From Beijerinckiaceae bacterium (lineage in GTDB: Bacteria; Pseudomonadota; Alphaproteobacteria; Rhizobiales; Beijerinckiaceae), in NCBI GenBank assembly GCA_947370975.1, contig CANBNG010000001.1, forward strand, positions 186,001-250,000: a stretch of DNA of 64,000 nucleotides, given 5' to 3'. Of this stretch, positions 8,308-16,731 are shown piece by piece. The notes under the pieces were generated by a model. That model was given only the letters and a program-made list of their open reading frames with translations, did not search any database and had not been told where the DNA came from. Every line of letters starts with the position of its first letter. The first letter of the stretch is position 1. Made by a program: the position numbers and the translations under genes.

Positions 8308-9735
8308 ATGACAGAGCCAAGCCACGCGGGCCGGACCCCTAGCAGTCGCCAACGGCACGCGCCAGTGCGCCGCGCTTTTGGCGCGCTGCTGGCCCTCGTA
8401 ACGGGCGCGCAGAGCCTGCCGGCGGCGGCCCAGTCTGCCAATGCCTCGATTATCCGCGATGCTGAAATCGAGCAATTGCTGCGCGAATATACGGCTCCCA
8501 TTTTCCGCGCCGCCGGCATCAATGCGAGCGCGACCAAGATCATCCTCGTGGGCGACCGCTCGTTCAATGCCTTCGTTGCCAATGGCCAGAAGATCTTCGT
8601 CAATGTCGGCGCGCTGATGGATTCCAAGACGCCGAACGAGATCATCGGCGTGCTGGCCCATGAGAGCGGCCATATTGCGGGCGGGCATCTGGTGCGCCAG
8701 CGCCAGGAACTCGCCAAGGCGCAGATTCTGGCGGTCGCAGGCATGCTCATGGGCGCTGGAGCCGTCGTCGGCATGGCGCGCTCGGGGCCTTATGGCCGCG
8801 TTGGCTCGGATGGCGCGGGCATGGCGGGCGCGCTTCTTGGCCCCGGCGAAATCGTGCGCCGCTCGCTCCTCGCCTATCAGCGCGGCGATGAACAGGCCGC
8901 CGATCGCGCCGCCTTGAATTATCTCGCCGCTTCCGGCCAATCGGGACGCGGCCTTGTGACGACGATGGAGCGTTTCCAGAACGACGCGCTCTTCAAGACG
9001 TCACAGATCGACCCCTATCTGCTCTCCCATCCGCTGCCCTCCGAGCGCATTGCCAGCCTGCAAACGGCGGCAAAGGCATCCCCCACATTCAATGCCAAGG
9101 ATTCGCCCGCCTTGCAGGCGCGCCATGATCTGATGCGCGCCAAGCTCTTCGGTTTCATGGGCAATACGGGCGAGGTCGCCCGCCGCTATCCGGTGTCTGA
9201 CACCAGCGTCGCGGCCCGCTATGCCCGCGCGATCTCGGCCTATCGTCTGGGGCGGCTCGATCAGGCGCTGGGCCTCATCGACGGGCTGATCGCAGGTCAG
9301 CCGGGAAATCCCTATTTCCACGAAATGAAGGGACAGGCCCTGCTTGAGGCCGGCCGCGCCGGGCAATCGCTGGCCAATCTGCGCCAAGCAAGCGCGCTCG
9401 CGCCCAATGCCCTGCCGATCCGCGTGCTGCTTGGCCACGCATTGGTGGCCACGGGCAATCCGAAGGATGCGACCGAGGCGGTTCATATTCTCACCCAAGC
9501 CACCCAGCGCGAGGATGATAATGCCGAGGCCTGGCAATATCTCGCAATGGCCGAAGAGCGGCGCGGCAATCCGGCCAATGCCCAGCTCGCGGCCGCCCAG
9601 GCGGTGTTTCTGCAAGGCAAATATATCGAGGCCCGCACGCAGGCCGATCGCGCCCAGAAGCAGTTTCCGCGCGGCTCGCCGGGCTGGCTCAAGGCCGACG
9701 ATATTCTGAATTACCGGCCGCCCGTCTTCGATTGA
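8308..9735 (+). CDS. M48-family metalloprotease with C-terminal TPR repeats (BepA-like)
   Basis: Predicted periplasmic zinc protease of 475 residues, related to BepA/YfgC, which degrades or helps assemble outer-membrane proteins such as LptD. Seen: a basic N-terminus and hydrophobic stretch ending AAAQS as signal peptide; zinc motif HESGH at residues 118-122; glycine-rich segment after it; a further conserved region YQRGDEQAADRAALNYL with the third ligand; then tetratricopeptide-like helices from about 280 to the end. The frame is open further upstream, but the ATG with GGAG seven bases before it gives the normal signal peptide. Followed by a DsbA-like gene, which suits an envelope quality-control role. 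Confidence 0.9.
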   Translation: MTEPSHAGRTPSSRQRHAPVRRAFGALLALVTGAQSLPAAAQSANASIIRDAEIEQLLREYTAPIFRAAGINASATKIILVGDRSFNAFVANGQKIFVNVGALMDSKTPNEIIGVLAHESGHIAGGHLVRQRQELAKAQILAVAGMLMGAGAVVGMARSGPYGRVGSDGAGMAGALLGPGEIVRRSLLAYQRGDEQAADRAALNYLAASGQSGRGLVTTMERFQNDALFKTSQIDPYLLSHPLPSERIASLQTAAKASPTFNAKDSPALQARHDLMRAKLFGFMGNTGEVARRYPVSDTSVAARYARAISAYRLGRLDQALGLIDGLIAGQPGNPYFHEMKGQALLEAGRAGQSLANLRQASALAPNALPIRVLLGHALVATGNPKDATEAVHILTQATQREDDNAEAWQYLAMAEERRGNPANAQLAAAQAVFLQGKYIEARTQADRAQKQFPRGSPGWLKADDILNYRPPVFD

Positions 9736-9861
9736 GCCGCACATCGCCTTTTCGTGACCGTGCGTGCGGTCTTGGCGCTTCGACCTTTGCGCTTTGGATC
9801 GTTAAACAGAAACCACAACACGTCGCGCGGGCATGGCCCTTGGCTGCGACAGGAGAAAGAC

Positions 9862-10641
9862 ATGAAGATGATCGCCACCCGCCTCGCCAGTCTGGTTAGC
9901 GCCCTGCTCCTTGGCACGGCCTTGATGTGCGCACCTGCGCCGGCAGCCGAATTCTCCGGCGCCCAGAAGAATGAGATCGAGGCCATCGTCCGCGACTATC
10001 TGCTCCAGAACCCGGAGATCCTGCGCGACGCCTATGCCGAACTCGAACAGCGCCAGACGCGGGCGGAAGCCAGCGCCCGTCTCGTCGCCGTGACCACCAA
10101 TCAGGAGCAGCTCTCGCGCTCGACCCATCAGGCCGTGCTGGGCGACCCGAATGGCAAAGTGACCCTGATCGAATTTTTCGATTACAATTGCGGTTATTGC
10201 AAACAGGCCCTGCCCGACCTCGTGCGATTGATGAAGGAGCAGCCTGATCTTCGTGTCGTGCTTAAGGATTTCCCGGTTCTTGGACCGGGTTCCGTCGAGG
10301 CTGCACAGGTGGCAATCGCAGTGCGCGGCCAGCTCAAGGGCGAAAAGTTCTTGAACTTCCACACGAAGTTGCTGGGCACGCGCGGGCCCATCGCCAAAGC
10401 CCAGGCGCTCGCCGCCGCCCGCGATGCCGGCGCCGACATGGCCCAGCTCACCAAGGATCTGGATGGGCCGGAGGTCGCAGCCAGCCTGCAGGAAGTCGCC
10501 AAACTGGCCGATGCGCTGAGTCTGTCAGGCACACCGACTTATATCGTTGGCGAAGACGTAGTGGTCGGGGCCGTCGGCTACGCCCAGCTCAAGGGCCGCC
10601 TCGACAATATCCGCAAATGCGGCAAGGCCGCCTGCGGGTAA
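9862..10641 (+). CDS. DsbA-family periplasmic thiol:disulfide oxidoreductase
   Basis: 259-residue secreted thioredoxin-fold protein. Seen: signal peptide MKMIATRLASLVSALLLG... ending at APAAE; an N-terminal helical region of about 60 residues (QKNEIEAIVRDYLLQNPE) typical of the Com1/ScsC-like subgroup and used for oligomerisation in some members; redox motif CGYC at C110-C113; cis-proline loop SGTPTYIVG. It may oxidise or isomerise disulfides in envelope proteins. An AGGAGA Shine-Dalgarno seven bases upstream fixes the start, and 36 open codons before it are rejected. The gene follows the M48 protease in the same direction by 126 bases. Confidence 0.92.
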   Translation: MKMIATRLASLVSALLLGTALMCAPAPAAEFSGAQKNEIEAIVRDYLLQNPEILRDAYAELEQRQTRAEASARLVAVTTNQEQLSRSTHQAVLGDPNGKVTLIEFFDYNCGYCKQALPDLVRLMKEQPDLRVVLKDFPVLGPGSVEAAQVAIAVRGQLKGEKFLNFHTKLLGTRGPIAKAQALAAARDAGADMAQLTKDLDGPEVAASLQEVAKLADALSLSGTPTYIVGEDVVVGAVGYAQLKGRLDNIRKCGKAACG

Positions 10642-10647
10642 CGCGCA

Positions 10648-10850
10648 CTGATCCCCCGCCCCCTTGTGGGGAGGGGCTAGGGGTGGGGGTCGCACAAATC
10701 GGCCCGTTTTTCGGCTCGTCCATAGGCACGAATCTTCACTTCGGAATCCCCGCAACCCTCACCCCGCTCGGCTACGCCGAGTCGCACTCCCCACAACGGG
10801 GAGGATGTTCGGATCCCACCTGCCATCTGATCTCCCGCGCTCTAGCAGGG
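10648..10850 (+). repeat. Dispersed intergenic repeat, module B copies in inverted arrangement
   Basis: Begins seven bases after the DsbA-like stop codon with TGATCCCCCGCCCCCTTGTG, then GGGGTGGGGGTCGC. About 55 bases on, a facing arm runs from CAACCCTCACCCCGCTCGGC to CCCCACAACGGGGAGG, followed by a decayed copy of the second arm. Same family as the copies near 6.9 kb and 20.6 kb. It occupies most of the 329-base gap before aroQ. The last 120 bases of the gap carry no clear element and presumably hold the aroQ promoter. Confidence 0.75.
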
Positions 10851-10970
10851 GACAGTGTCGGCTCAAGGCTTCCCTCACGGGGGCAACCGGTTTATGAGAC
10901 TTTCGCCGGGTTTGCGTTAGCGCCTGTGTGCTGATTCCCTCTGGCCCTGCGGCGTCCAACCGGTTGCGCG

Positions 10971-11417
10971 ATGAAATCCGTCCACGTCCTCAACGGCCCC
11001 AACCTCAATCTGCTCGGGACCCGCGAACCGGCGACCTACGGGACGCTGACGCTGGCCGATATCGAGGCAAGTCTTGCGGCCCGCTGCGCCGAGGCCGGCA
11101 TTGCGCTCACCTTTCGCCAGTCCAATTTTGAGGGCGACCTCGTGACCTGGATTCAGGAGGCCGGTGCGCTGGGCGCGCCTGTCATTCTCAATGCAGGCGC
11201 CTATACCCACACCTCTATCGCCATCCATGACGCCATTCGCGGCGCGGGCGCGAAGGTGATCGAGGTGCATCTCTCGAATGTCCATGCGCGCGAGGATTTC
11301 CGCCACCATTCGACGATTTCCGCTGTCGCGGCCGGGGTGATCCTCGGTTTCGGCGCGCTTTCCTACGATCTGGCGCTCGATGCCCTGATCGCCCAGTCCA
11401 AAACGACGAAGAGCTGA
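10971..11417 (+). CDS. aroQ: Type II 3-dehydroquinate dehydratase
   Basis: Third step of the shikimate pathway, 3-dehydroquinate to 3-dehydroshikimate, in a dodecameric cytoplasmic enzyme. 148 residues, the family norm. Seen: VLNGPNLNLLGTREPATYG with the lid arginine R18 and catalytic tyrosine Y23, the substrate loop ILNAGAYTHTS, and the histidine of HLSNVHAREDFRHHS. First gene of a run with accB and accC (gaps of 6 and 7 bases), an order widely conserved in alphaproteobacteria, so the three are probably co-transcribed. Confidence 0.96.
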   Translation: MKSVHVLNGPNLNLLGTREPATYGTLTLADIEASLAARCAEAGIALTFRQSNFEGDLVTWIQEAGALGAPVILNAGAYTHTSIAIHDAIRGAGAKVIEVHLSNVHAREDFRHHSTISAVAAGVILGFGALSYDLALDALIAQSKTTKS

Positions 11418-11423
11418 TCCTTC

Positions 11424-12044
11424 ATGAAGAAACCCGTCAAGAAGACCAAAGCGGCTCCCGCTGCCGCGCGTCCCGCCGCCAAGCTCCAGAAGCCCAAGGC
11501 GCAGGCCAAGACACAGGGCAAGACACAGGGCAAGGCCGCCCCAGCGAAGAGCGCGGCTGCGCCGCGCAAGAAGGCGCAGCTGAGCGACGATTTCGATCCG
11601 GCCTTTATCGAGACGCTGGCTGAAATCGTTTCGCGCCTTGGCCTCTCGGAGGTTGAAGTCGAGCGTCAGGGCATGCGCATCCGCGTCGCCAAGCAGCTTC
11701 AGGCCGCAGCGCCCGTCAATTATGCGCAGGCAGCGCCCGCCCCCGCCCCGCTCTCGGTGATCGCCCCCCCGCCGGCCGCTCTTGCGCCCGCGCCCGTTGC
11801 GGTCGATCATCCCGGCACGGTGAAATCGCCCATGGTCGGCACGGCCTATCGCCGTCCCAGCCCGGACGCCAAGCCCTTCGTCGAAATCGGCTCGCAGGTG
11901 AAAGCCGGCGAAAAGATCCTCCTCATCGAGGCGATGAAGACGTTCAATGAAATCGTCGCGCCGCGCGCCGGCACGATCACCGCGCTTCATGTCGAAGACG
12001 GCCAGCCCGTCGAATACGGCGAGCCCCTTCTCGTGATCGAGTAA
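11424..12044 (+). CDS. accB: Biotin carboxyl carrier protein of acetyl-CoA carboxylase
   Basis: Carries the biotin that moves a carboxyl group from AccC to the AccAD transferase in fatty acid synthesis. 206 residues. The C-terminal biotinyl domain has VEIGSQVKAGEKILLIEAMKT, with biotinylated K172, 34 residues from the end as in other BCCPs, preceded by an Ala/Pro linker. The first 50 or so residues form a Lys/Ala/Pro-rich tail with a KTQGKTQGK direct repeat (in DNA, near 11511-11530), which makes the protein longer than the 156-residue E. coli version. Reads straight into accC. Confidence 0.95.
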   Translation: MKKPVKKTKAAPAAARPAAKLQKPKAQAKTQGKTQGKAAPAKSAAAPRKKAQLSDDFDPAFIETLAEIVSRLGLSEVEVERQGMRIRVAKQLQAAAPVNYAQAAPAPAPLSVIAPPPAALAPAPVAVDHPGTVKSPMVGTAYRRPSPDAKPFVEIGSQVKAGEKILLIEAMKTFNEIVAPRAGTITALHVEDGQPVEYGEPLLVIE

Positions 12045-12051
12045 GAACCTG

Positions 12052-13401
12052 ATGTTCGACAAGATCCTCATTGCCAACCGCGGCGAAATTGCCCTGCGCA
12101 TCCTGCGTGCGGCCAAGGAGCTGGGCATCGCCACCGTCGCCGTCCATTCGACGGCTGACGCTGACGCCATGCATGTGAAGCTGGCTGACGAAAGCGTCTG
12201 CATCGGCCCGCCGCCGGCGCGCGACAGCTATCTCAACATCCCCGCCCTTTTGGCGGCCTGCGAGATCACGGGGGCTGACGCCATCCATCCGGGCTACGGC
12301 TTCCTGTCGGAAAATGCGCGTTTCGCCGAAATTCTGGCCGACCATAATATCGCGTTCATCGGCCCCAAGGCCGAGCATATCCGCATCATGGGCGACAAGA
12401 TCGAGGCCAAGCGCACCGCCAAGCGTCTCGGCATCCCCTGCGTTCCGGGCTCGGAAGGCGGCATTACGGATGATGATGAAGCGATGAAAGTCGCCCGCGA
12501 GATCGGTTATCCGGTTCTCGTGAAGGCGGCGTCAGGCGGCGGCGGGCGCGGCATGAAGGTCGCGCGCACCGAGGATGACCTGTCCAACGCTTTGTCGACC
12601 GCGCGCCAGGAAGCAAAGGCGGCTTTTGGCGATGACGCCGTCTATCTCGAAAAATACCTCGAAAAGCCGCGCCATATCGAAATCCAGATTCTGGGTGACG
12701 GTCAGGGCAATGCGATTCATCTGGGCGAACGCGACTGCTCCTTGCAGCGCCGCCACCAGAAGGTGCTGGAAGAGAGCCCCTCGCCCGCCCTCAACGCCGA
12801 ACAGCGTGCGGAAATCGGCGAGATCTGCGCCGCCGCCATGCGCGAACTGAAATATTCGGGCGCGGGTACGATCGAGTTCCTCTATGAGGACGGCAACTTC
12901 TATTTCATCGAGATGAACACCCGCATTCAGGTGGAACATCCGGTGACCGAGATGATCACGGGCATCGATCTCGTGAACGAGCAGATCCGCATTGCAGCCG
13001 GGGCGACACTCGGCATCCGTCAGGAAGATGTGCGGTTCGAGGGCGCGGCCATCGAATGCCGCATCAATGCCGAACATCATGCGACCTTCCGTCCCTCGCC
13101 CGGCAAGATCGCCTATTACCATCCGCCAGGCGGCCTGGGTGTGCGCGTCGATTCGGCCGTCTATCAGGGCTATACGATCCCGCCGAATTACGATTCGCTG
13201 GTCGGCAAGCTGATCGTCCATGGCCGCAACCGGACCGAGGCGCTGATGCGCCTGCGCCGCTCGCTCGATGAATTCATCGTGGACGGCATCGACACGACAC
13301 TGCCGCTCTTCCGGACGCTGGTGCGCAATGCCGATGTCCAGAACGGCGCCTATGACATCCATTGGCTGGAGAAATTCCTGGCCACGGGCGGCATGGATTG
13401 A
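12052..13401 (+). CDS. accC: Biotin carboxylase subunit of acetyl-CoA carboxylase
   Basis: ATP-grasp enzyme that carboxylates the biotin of AccB using bicarbonate. 449 residues, the usual length. Seen: N-terminal FDKILIANRGEIALRILRAAK, ADAIHPGYGFLSEN, the glycine-rich ATP lid KAASGGGGRGMK, HIEIQILGDGQG, and the metal and catalytic region FIEMNTRIQVEHPVTE. Follows accB by 7 bases and ends at a bidirectional-looking terminator. Confidence 0.97.
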   Translation: MFDKILIANRGEIALRILRAAKELGIATVAVHSTADADAMHVKLADESVCIGPPPARDSYLNIPALLAACEITGADAIHPGYGFLSENARFAEILADHNIAFIGPKAEHIRIMGDKIEAKRTAKRLGIPCVPGSEGGITDDDEAMKVAREIGYPVLVKAASGGGGRGMKVARTEDDLSNALSTARQEAKAAFGDDAVYLEKYLEKPRHIEIQILGDGQGNAIHLGERDCSLQRRHQKVLEESPSPALNAEQRAEIGEICAAAMRELKYSGAGTIEFLYEDGNFYFIEMNTRIQVEHPVTEMITGIDLVNEQIRIAAGATLGIRQEDVRFEGAAIECRINAEHHATFRPSPGKIAYYHPPGGLGVRVDSAVYQGYTIPPNYDSLVGKLIVHGRNRTEALMRLRRSLDEFIVDGIDTTLPLFRTLVRNADVQNGAYDIHWLEKFLATGGMD

Positions 13402-13427
13402 GCCAGACCCTTATCGACTAACCGACA

Positions 13428-13454
13428 GACGCCGGCGCAAGCCGGCGTCTTTTT
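13428..13454 (+). terminator. Rho-independent terminator after accC
   Basis: Perfect 9-bp stem GACGCCGGC-GCAA-GCCGGCGTC followed by TTTTT, 26 bases after the accC stop. The converging methyltransferase gene ends three bases beyond the T run. The reverse strand lacks a good T run, so it serves mainly the accC side. Confidence 0.92.
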
Positions 13455-13457
13455 GTG

Positions 13458-14054
13458 TCAGGGCAGATAGGCCTGCGCCTTCACCCGCGCCTCGTCTTCA
13501 TCGATGTGGTCCTTGAAAGCGACGACCCAGAGCGCATAGGCCTTGGCCTGAACGCCGCCAATGCAAACCCTGAATCCTGCCGAGGTGAAGGAATCCACCA
13601 GCGTCTTGATGGTGAAGCCGCCCTTGTGCGCCATGTAAAGATTTCCCGCCGCCATCGACTTGCGGAAGCCGTAGAGGACATCGATCGGGCTGATCGGGCC
13701 TGCGGGCGAGACATAGAGCGGCTCAACCAGCTTGCCCTCCCCAATCACCTTGCAGACGCTCTGGAGATCGGGACAGGTGAGCACGACAAACCCGTCGGGC
13801 TTCAGCACGCGGCGAAACTCGGCAAGAACAACCGGCACTTCATGCGGGAAGACATGTTCGAGATTATGCGAAGAATAGACAGCATCCACGCTATCCGAGC
13901 CAACCGCAGCCATATCCGTCATGGTGCCGATAATGTCAGGCTGGACATTTTCGTCGATATCGAACCGGATCTCGCGCCAGTCGGGCGTATTGAAACCCTT
14001 GAGGCCAGCCTTCGTCTTGCCGCCGCAACCCACATGCAGAAATGATTTTGTCAT
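13458..14054 (-). CDS. Class I SAM-dependent methyltransferase, substrate unknown
   Basis: 198-residue soluble protein. Seen: motif I FLHVGCGGKTKAGLKGF at the very start, an acidic residue after strand beta-2 (IRFDIDENVQPDIIG), DAVYSSHNLEHVFPHEVPVVLAEFRRVLKPDGFVVLTCPD as motifs II-IV, and a C-terminal cap. This is the Methyltransf_11 pattern used for small molecules and lipids. The open frame extends 41 codons upstream, but the ATG directly before the SAM-binding strand is preferred, although its ribosome binding site is weak. Converges with accC. Nothing nearby indicates the substrate. Confidence 0.82.
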   Translation of the reverse strand: MTKSFLHVGCGGKTKAGLKGFNTPDWREIRFDIDENVQPDIIGTMTDMAAVGSDSVDAVYSSHNLEHVFPHEVPVVLAEFRRVLKPDGFVVLTCPDLQSVCKVIGEGKLVEPLYVSPAGPISPIDVLYGFRKSMAAGNLYMAHKGGFTIKTLVDSFTSAGFRVCIGGVQAKAYALWVVAFKDHIDEDEARVKAQAYLP

Positions 14055-14159
14055 CTGAAAACTTTTTCTGGATAAAAAAGCACTCAACCAATCGCAGGCT
14101 CCGCCGTCAAGCTGCCGCCCGCCTTGACGCATCGTCCGCCCCGCCCCACTTTCAGACCC

Positions 14160-14828
14160 ATGTCGAACCCTGCCCAAAGTGCCGAGATCACGCCGCAGAT
14201 CCTTCTGCGCGCCTATTCGATTGGCATGTTCCCGATGTCGGAGGGTGCGGATGATCCGACCATTTTCTGGGTCGATCCAGATCTGCGCGGTATTTTCCCT
14301 CTAGATCAGATGATCGTGTCGAAAAGCCTCGCCAGGACAATCCGCTCGGATCGCTATGAGGTGCGGATCGATGAGGATTTCGAGGCGGTGATCGATGCCT
14401 GCGCGCAGGCGGCGCCCGATCGGCCCAACACCTGGATCAACCAGCGCATCCGCAAGCTCTACCGCGACCTCTTCGATTTCGGCTTTGTCCATACGGTCGA
14501 GGTGTTTGCAGGCAAGGAGCGGGTCGGCGGACTCTATGGCGTGAAGATCGGCGGAGCGTTTTTCGGCGAAAGCATGTTCCACCGGGCGACGGATGCCTCG
14601 AAGGTCGGGCTGATGCATCTGGCGGCGCGGCTGCGGGCGGGCGGATTCCGCCTTCTCGACACGCAATTCGTGACGCCGCATCTGGCCACGATGGGCGCAA
14701 TCGAAGTGCCGCGCGACGCCTATCATCTCATGCTCGACGATGCGATCGGGCATACGGGCGACTTCCGCATCTGGCCCAAGGACGAGCGCGTTTCAGGCAC
14801 AAAAGTGCTCGATATTCTGAAAGCCTAG
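14160..14828 (+). CDS. aat: Leucyl/phenylalanyl-tRNA--protein transferase
   Basis: Adds Leu or Phe from tRNA to N-terminal Arg or Lys of proteins, marking them for ClpS/ClpAP in the N-end rule pathway. 222 residues. Seen: AYSIGMFPMSE, the hallmark WVDPDLRGIFPLD, NTWINQRIRKLYRDL, GGLYGVKIGGAFFGESMFHR, and DTQFVTPHLATMGAIEVPR. An ATG twelve codons upstream is in frame. The chosen one matches the family start better. The stop codon overlaps the stop of the converging DUF2155 gene by four bases. Confidence 0.95.
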   Translation: MSNPAQSAEITPQILLRAYSIGMFPMSEGADDPTIFWVDPDLRGIFPLDQMIVSKSLARTIRSDRYEVRIDEDFEAVIDACAQAAPDRPNTWINQRIRKLYRDLFDFGFVHTVEVFAGKERVGGLYGVKIGGAFFGESMFHRATDASKVGLMHLAARLRAGGFRLLDTQFVTPHLATMGAIEVPRDAYHLMLDDAIGHTGDFRIWPKDERVSGTKVLDILKA

Positions 14829-15499
14829 CGCGCGTTGGGAATATTGGCGGGCGGTGACATGCCAATCGGGGCATCGCGCGCCGAGGGCAGAGACCGCGGC
14901 TGCTGCTGCGCGGGCTGATAGGGAACCTGCGGCTGCGCCACAGGACGTCCGGCGCCTGGAGGCGGCCCAACCTCGATGGGCGCACCAAAGCCCGGCGGCA
15001 AGGGCTGCGGAGTAACAGGACGCGCCTGCTGGCGGGGGCGTGCGGGCGCAGCCTGCTTTGGCGCGTCGTCATCGCGCAGATCGGCTGATTCGGGCGGTGT
15101 CACGATGACCTCCGTCCCGCCACGGCAATCCTTCAGCCAGATGTCATAGACCGGGTGCTCGACGCCATGCAGGCCGGGACTTGCGGCAAACATCCAGCCC
15201 GAGAAGATCCGCTTGACCTCGCCACTGGCCGCGATGTCATCCACCTCGACGAAGGTCGTCGTCTGGGGCGCTTCGGTGGCCGGGCGCGTGTAGCAGACGC
15301 GCGGGGTGATCTGGATCGACCCAAATTGTACCGTCTCATCCACAGCCACATCGAAGGTGATGATGCGGCCGGTGATCTTGTCGAGACCGGCAAAAATGAC
15401 AGTCGGATGCTTGATCTTGTCGGCATGGGCGGGCCAGGCGCCGGCAAGAACTGCCGCGCCGAAAATGGCCGTTCGCAAAACCCCTGCCCTGAACTTCAT
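14825..15499 (-). CDS. DUF2155 domain-containing secreted protein
   Basis: Family of unknown function confined mostly to alphaproteobacteria. 224 residues: signal peptide ending at AHAD, a DUF2155 core from about 25 to 125 (KITGRIITFDVAVDETVQFGSIQITPRVCYTRP ... FSGWMFAASPGLHGVEHPVYDIWLKDC) with two conserved cysteines, then a proline, glutamine and alanine-rich tail that looks disordered. Probably periplasmic. It sits between aat and the NDUFA12 gene, the usual context for the family. No reaction can be assigned. Confidence 0.88.
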   Translation of the reverse strand: MKFRAGVLRTAIFGAAVLAGAWPAHADKIKHPTVIFAGLDKITGRIITFDVAVDETVQFGSIQITPRVCYTRPATEAPQTTTFVEVDDIAASGEVKRIFSGWMFAASPGLHGVEHPVYDIWLKDCRGGTEVIVTPPESADLRDDDAPKQAAPARPRQQARPVTPQPLPPGFGAPIEVGPPPGAGRPVAQPQVPYQPAQQQPRSLPSARDAPIGMSPPANIPNAR

Positions 15500-15585
15500 G
15501 CGCAGTCCCGATCCTTGTCGTCGCTCACTCTCGCCTTGCGCATCCTCATGCCTGCCCGTTGAGGCGGAAACATGGTGGCGAACAC

Positions 15586-16044
15586 TCAGGCTACGAACCC
15601 CGAATCAGCGCGACAGGCGGGGCAAAGCCACTTGGGGTCAGCTGCCGGGGTCCAGGCCTGGTAATCGCCGGTTGCAGCCGGGCGCACGCCTGAGGCCAGC
15701 GTCGAGCCTGCCGGACGATAGGCGCCTGCCGTGCCCGTGAGGTTGGGCTGATAGGGCAGCTCCCAATCGTAGGGCGCATAGTCTTCCTGCGTCGGGGGCA
15801 GAGCGAAAGTGTGGTGCAGCCAGCCATACCATCCGGTGGGCACGCTGGAGCCCTCGCTCACGCCGTTGAAGATCACCCAGCGGCGCTCATAGCCCAACGC
15901 CGGGTCGAGCTTGCCGCCCTTGGTCCGGTAATAAAGATTGCCGAACTCGTCCTGACCGACGAGTTCGCCGTGACGCCAGGTGTGGAAACGCGTGTTGAGC
16001 GTCTGTCCGTTCCACCAGGTGAAGAGCTGTGTCAGCCAAGTCAT
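15586..16044 (-). CDS. NDUFA12-family NADH:ubiquinone oxidoreductase accessory subunit
   Basis: Homologue of the 17.2-kDa (B17.2) subunit of mitochondrial complex I; in alphaproteobacteria it is an accessory subunit of NDH-1 on the cytoplasmic arm. 152 residues. Seen: TWWNGQTLNTRFHTWRHGELVGQDEFGNLYY, ERRWVIFNG, VPTGWYGWLHHT, and PYDWELPYQPNLTGT, all typical of the family. The C-terminal end has an unusual CPACRAD pair of cysteines. The ATG preceded by GAGG at nine bases is chosen over one 36 bases upstream. The nuo operon itself is not in the window. Confidence 0.92.
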   Translation of the reverse strand: MTWLTQLFTWWNGQTLNTRFHTWRHGELVGQDEFGNLYYRTKGGKLDPALGYERRWVIFNGVSEGSSVPTGWYGWLHHTFALPPTQEDYAPYDWELPYQPNLTGTAGAYRPAGSTLASGVRPAATGDYQAWTPAADPKWLCPACRADSGFVA

Positions 16045-16731
16045 GTGGGGCATCCTCAAACGAAGCCGGCGCGGCGTCATTGCGGCGCGGAATATGGCCT
16101 CCGATCGCGAGCCTGTCCAGCTCTAAGGCGGCAGAACTGGACGCCCGATTCGCAGCATGTCCGGAAGGCCCTGCTTGCGTGCGCGAATCGCCGCGTTCAA
16201 GGTGAAATCCAGCAAAATCAGGGCAGCTATATGGCAGGTCGGCCCGGTACTTAGCTTGAGCTGAGAATGCAAGCAGGATGAGGCGAGTTGTGGCGGGAAT
16301 ATGGCTTGTGTTGCAGGCGCGCCGCGCTTGTCCCCACCCAAGCCCGTGAGCAAACACCCCCAAAAAAGCCGAAATCCCTTTGCCTACAAATGCTTGTATC
16401 AGCAACCCCGGATTGATCCCCAGTTTCCACAGCTCTACTACATCTAGGCCCCGAACCAAACTGCACCACAAGAACTTGACGAATGACGCGTGGAGGTCCA
16501 ATTTCAGCCCATCGCTGATTGCCCCTGCACCGCGCCGGAATCTGGCCGCGCCCAAGGGACAAGACAGGAGTGAAGACGAGGCTCTCGACGAGCTGCTTCA
16601 CGCAGTATCCCGGATGCTCCGACAGGGGCGACCGGCCAGTTTCGTCCATGAGAGCAGTTGGAATCAGGGCCGCGGGATGCGGCTCAGCGCGGACGGGTGA
16701 CGTTCGCATCGAATGTTAAGGGAAAAAGAGA
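16045..16731. other. Intergenic region upstream of nrdJ, no gene recognised
   Basis: About 690 bases between the divergent NDUFA12 gene and nrdJ. Several short open frames exist but none has a start context or a recognisable protein. No tRNA cloverleaf and no cobalamin riboswitch B12 box was seen. It must contain the promoters of both genes. See the candidate regulator site at 16385-16447. Confidence 0.5.
16385..16447 (+). promoter_or_regulatory. Candidate NrdR-type operator pair before nrdJ
   Basis: CTACATCTAG at 16438-16447 resembles the core of NrdR boxes. TACAAATGCTTGTA at 16385-16398 is a 5-bp inverted repeat whose centre lies 51 bases upstream. NrdR boxes normally come as spaced pairs in front of ribonucleotide reductase genes. 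The flanks of the first site are not symmetric, so this is a weak call. Confidence 0.25.

Noticed and set aside
16045..16731. Cobalamin riboswitch or tRNA before nrdJ
   Set aside because: No B12 box (GCCACTG) or cloverleaf-forming sequence was found, and B12-dependent reductases are normally not the riboswitch target.
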